Below the pieces are notes generated by a model. The model was not told the DNA's origin and made no database searches. It was given only the letters and a program-made list of their open reading frames with translations. A stretch of 64,000 nucleotides of DNA, from NCBI RefSeq assembly GCF_038502225.1, contig NC_091292.1, forward strand, positions 53,374,278 through 53,438,277. Direction: 5' to 3'. The stretch's first letter is position 1; each line of letters begins with the position of its first letter. This stretch comes from Cherax quadricarinatus (Eukaryota; Arthropoda; Malacostraca; Decapoda; Parastacidae). A program made the translations under genes and the position numbers. This document shows positions 63,090 through 64,000 of this stretch, one piece after another.

Positions 63090-63857
63090 TTTACTTCAAT
63101 AAAAAATGGTGCGGGCTGACCTCTAGTGCAGTTAGCCTCTCAAAAACTTCGTTTTCTCTTACCCAGGACCAAAGAACACATTATAGGAAGGAGCAGTAAT
63201 GATTTTATATGCTCAGATAGTCTTGGACACTCGCCATATTATGGCCTATTTTATTCATTCTAGAATATTTATCATGTTTCTGTGTTACTTATAGTGTTTA
63301 TTATATCACATTAGATCAATTCTGATAGATAAATAAGCCATAGAGTTGATATTAGCGTTATACTGAAGTAGTATTTTCTCCTGCCCCTCGAGACTCAGGA
63401 ATTCTGCCAACGTAAGCAAATGTCTGATCTCCAAGGTAAATACACATTATAAAACAAGTTTATTTCTTTACATTCTCTTTTATTATGTTTTTATACAATA
63501 CAGTGGTACCTTGAATTTCGAACAGCTCTCAACTCGAACAATTATATAAGTATGTTTTTGTAAGTGTATTTTGGGGGGTCTGAAACAGACTAATGTAATT
63601 TACATTACTCCATATGGGAACAAATTCGTTCAGTAATGACACTCGAACAGCCTTTTGGAATGAATTAAGGCCGAAATTCGAGGTAGCACTGTACGTATTT
63701 CTTATTTATAAATATAAATATGATTTTTTGGGGGGGCTGAAATGGATTAATGGCATTTCAATTAATTTCATTAAGGAAAACTGATTTGATATACGAGCAA
63801 ATTGAGTTACGAGCTTGGTCACGGAACAAATTAAACTCGTAAGTCAAGGTACAACTG
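63090..63857 (+). mobile_element. Tigger-like 3' region with a nested small MITE
   Basis: The block TTCATTCTAGAATATTTATC, GATAAATAAGCCATAGAGTT matches the family D 3' region (compare 28925-29020). The 3' end reads CTCGTAAGTCAAGGTACAACTG at about 63836-63857 followed by TA. No coding was identified in this piece. 63013-63090 holds nothing that I recognise. Confidence 0.6.
63501..63691. mobile_element. Tigger-type MITE of 191 bp
   Basis: CAGTGGTACCTTGAATTTCG at the left and CGAAATTCGAGGTAGCACTG at the right, TA at 63499-63500 and 63692-63693. Only end sequences are present. Confidence 0.85.
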
Positions 63858-63859
63858 TA

Positions 63860-64000
63860 GAGGAAATCAAGTCTAGTATACATTACACAAATAACCCGCA
63901 CATACAAGAAAAGAGCTTACGACGACATTTTGGTCTGACTTGGACCATTTACAAAGTCACACTAACGAAAAGGAGAGCAGGAGGGGTATATATAGGCAGG
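63860..64000 (+). repeat. Decapod-type interspersed repeat fragment, possibly Penelope-related
   Basis: Contains TTACGACGACATTTTGGTCT and GACTTGGACCATTTACAAAG. Reversed, GGTCC-loop-GGACC-AAAA-TGTC resembles stem II and the 3' half of a hammerhead, but no CTGATGA box is visible. The element runs off the window. Confidence 0.35.

Noticed and set aside
63860..64000. A second hammerhead ribozyme
   Set aside because: A stem II-like hairpin and a partial 3' half can be drawn on the minus strand, but the CTGATGA box is absent.
1..64000. LTR retrotransposons or endogenous viruses
   Set aside because: No paired LTRs, primer-binding sites, integrase or protease motifs were seen; all RT coding is of the non-LTR type.

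Overview
This is a eukaryotic, AT-rich, repeat-packed window, most likely from a decapod crustacean. The organism call is inference. It rests on the kinds of repeats recognised: RTE-like LINEs whose endonuclease is often mislabelled 'craniofacial development protein 2-like', CR1-like LINEs with a TTATGTTC tail, tRNA-derived SINEs, Penelope-type hammerhead sequence and several Tigger and piggyBac families. No bacterial features, operons or CRISPR arrays are present.

Host gene. Three small minus-strand exons lie in the few islands free of transposons: 54562-54598, 31311-31454 and 18956-19047. Each has a canonical acceptor and donor. Their phases agree (0 and 0), and together they encode one continuous HMG-box-like domain resembling those of the nucleolar transcription factor UBF/UBTF. 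Most of the window is then the 23.1 kb and 12.3 kb introns of this gene, filled with nested transposons.

Layout. 1-5738: Tigger copy on the minus strand, split by two piggyBac-type elements at TTAA. 5741-6535: Tigger end duplication and a LINE mosaic. 6553-11485: second Tigger family carrying a piggyBac MITE that itself carries a full-length Tigger at TA. 11486-18043: CR1-like RT, then two RTE-like LINEs in inverted orientation around a 100-N gap. 18090-25433: piggyBac remnant, exon 3, a decayed RTE copy interrupted by a Tigger with a TGG minisatellite, a CR1 3' end and small derivatives. 25434-31229: piggyBac MITE containing another piggyBac element, which contains two Tiggers. 31230-32414: exon 2 and intron. 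32415-36375: two head-to-tail piggyBac MITEs, the first holding a Tigger with a 21-bp minisatellite. 36376-38842: a Tigger with an intact 596-residue transposase. 38912-43317: Tigger fragments with the same 21-bp minisatellite, a Penelope-like fragment with a damaged hammerhead ribozyme, and another MITE. 43318-49904: ACC repeat with a SINE, then the most complete piggyBac transposase, interrupted by two Tiggers. 49905-54561: LINE, hAT and Tigger remnants. 54562-54598: exon 1. 54680-64000: RTE copy 3, a Tigger missing a catalytic Asp, and small end fragments.

Themes worth following: the split HMG-box gene; an intact, possibly active Tigger; eight copies of one piggyBac MITE family, each about 1.07 kb once nested insertions are removed; palindromic 12-mers of the form CGTA-NNNN-TACG in piggyBac subterminal regions, whose 4-bp core differs between families; repeated replacement of the Tigger catalytic core by minisatellites, sometimes in frame with the DNA-binding domain; and several empty-site paralogues inside the window that prove individual insertions.
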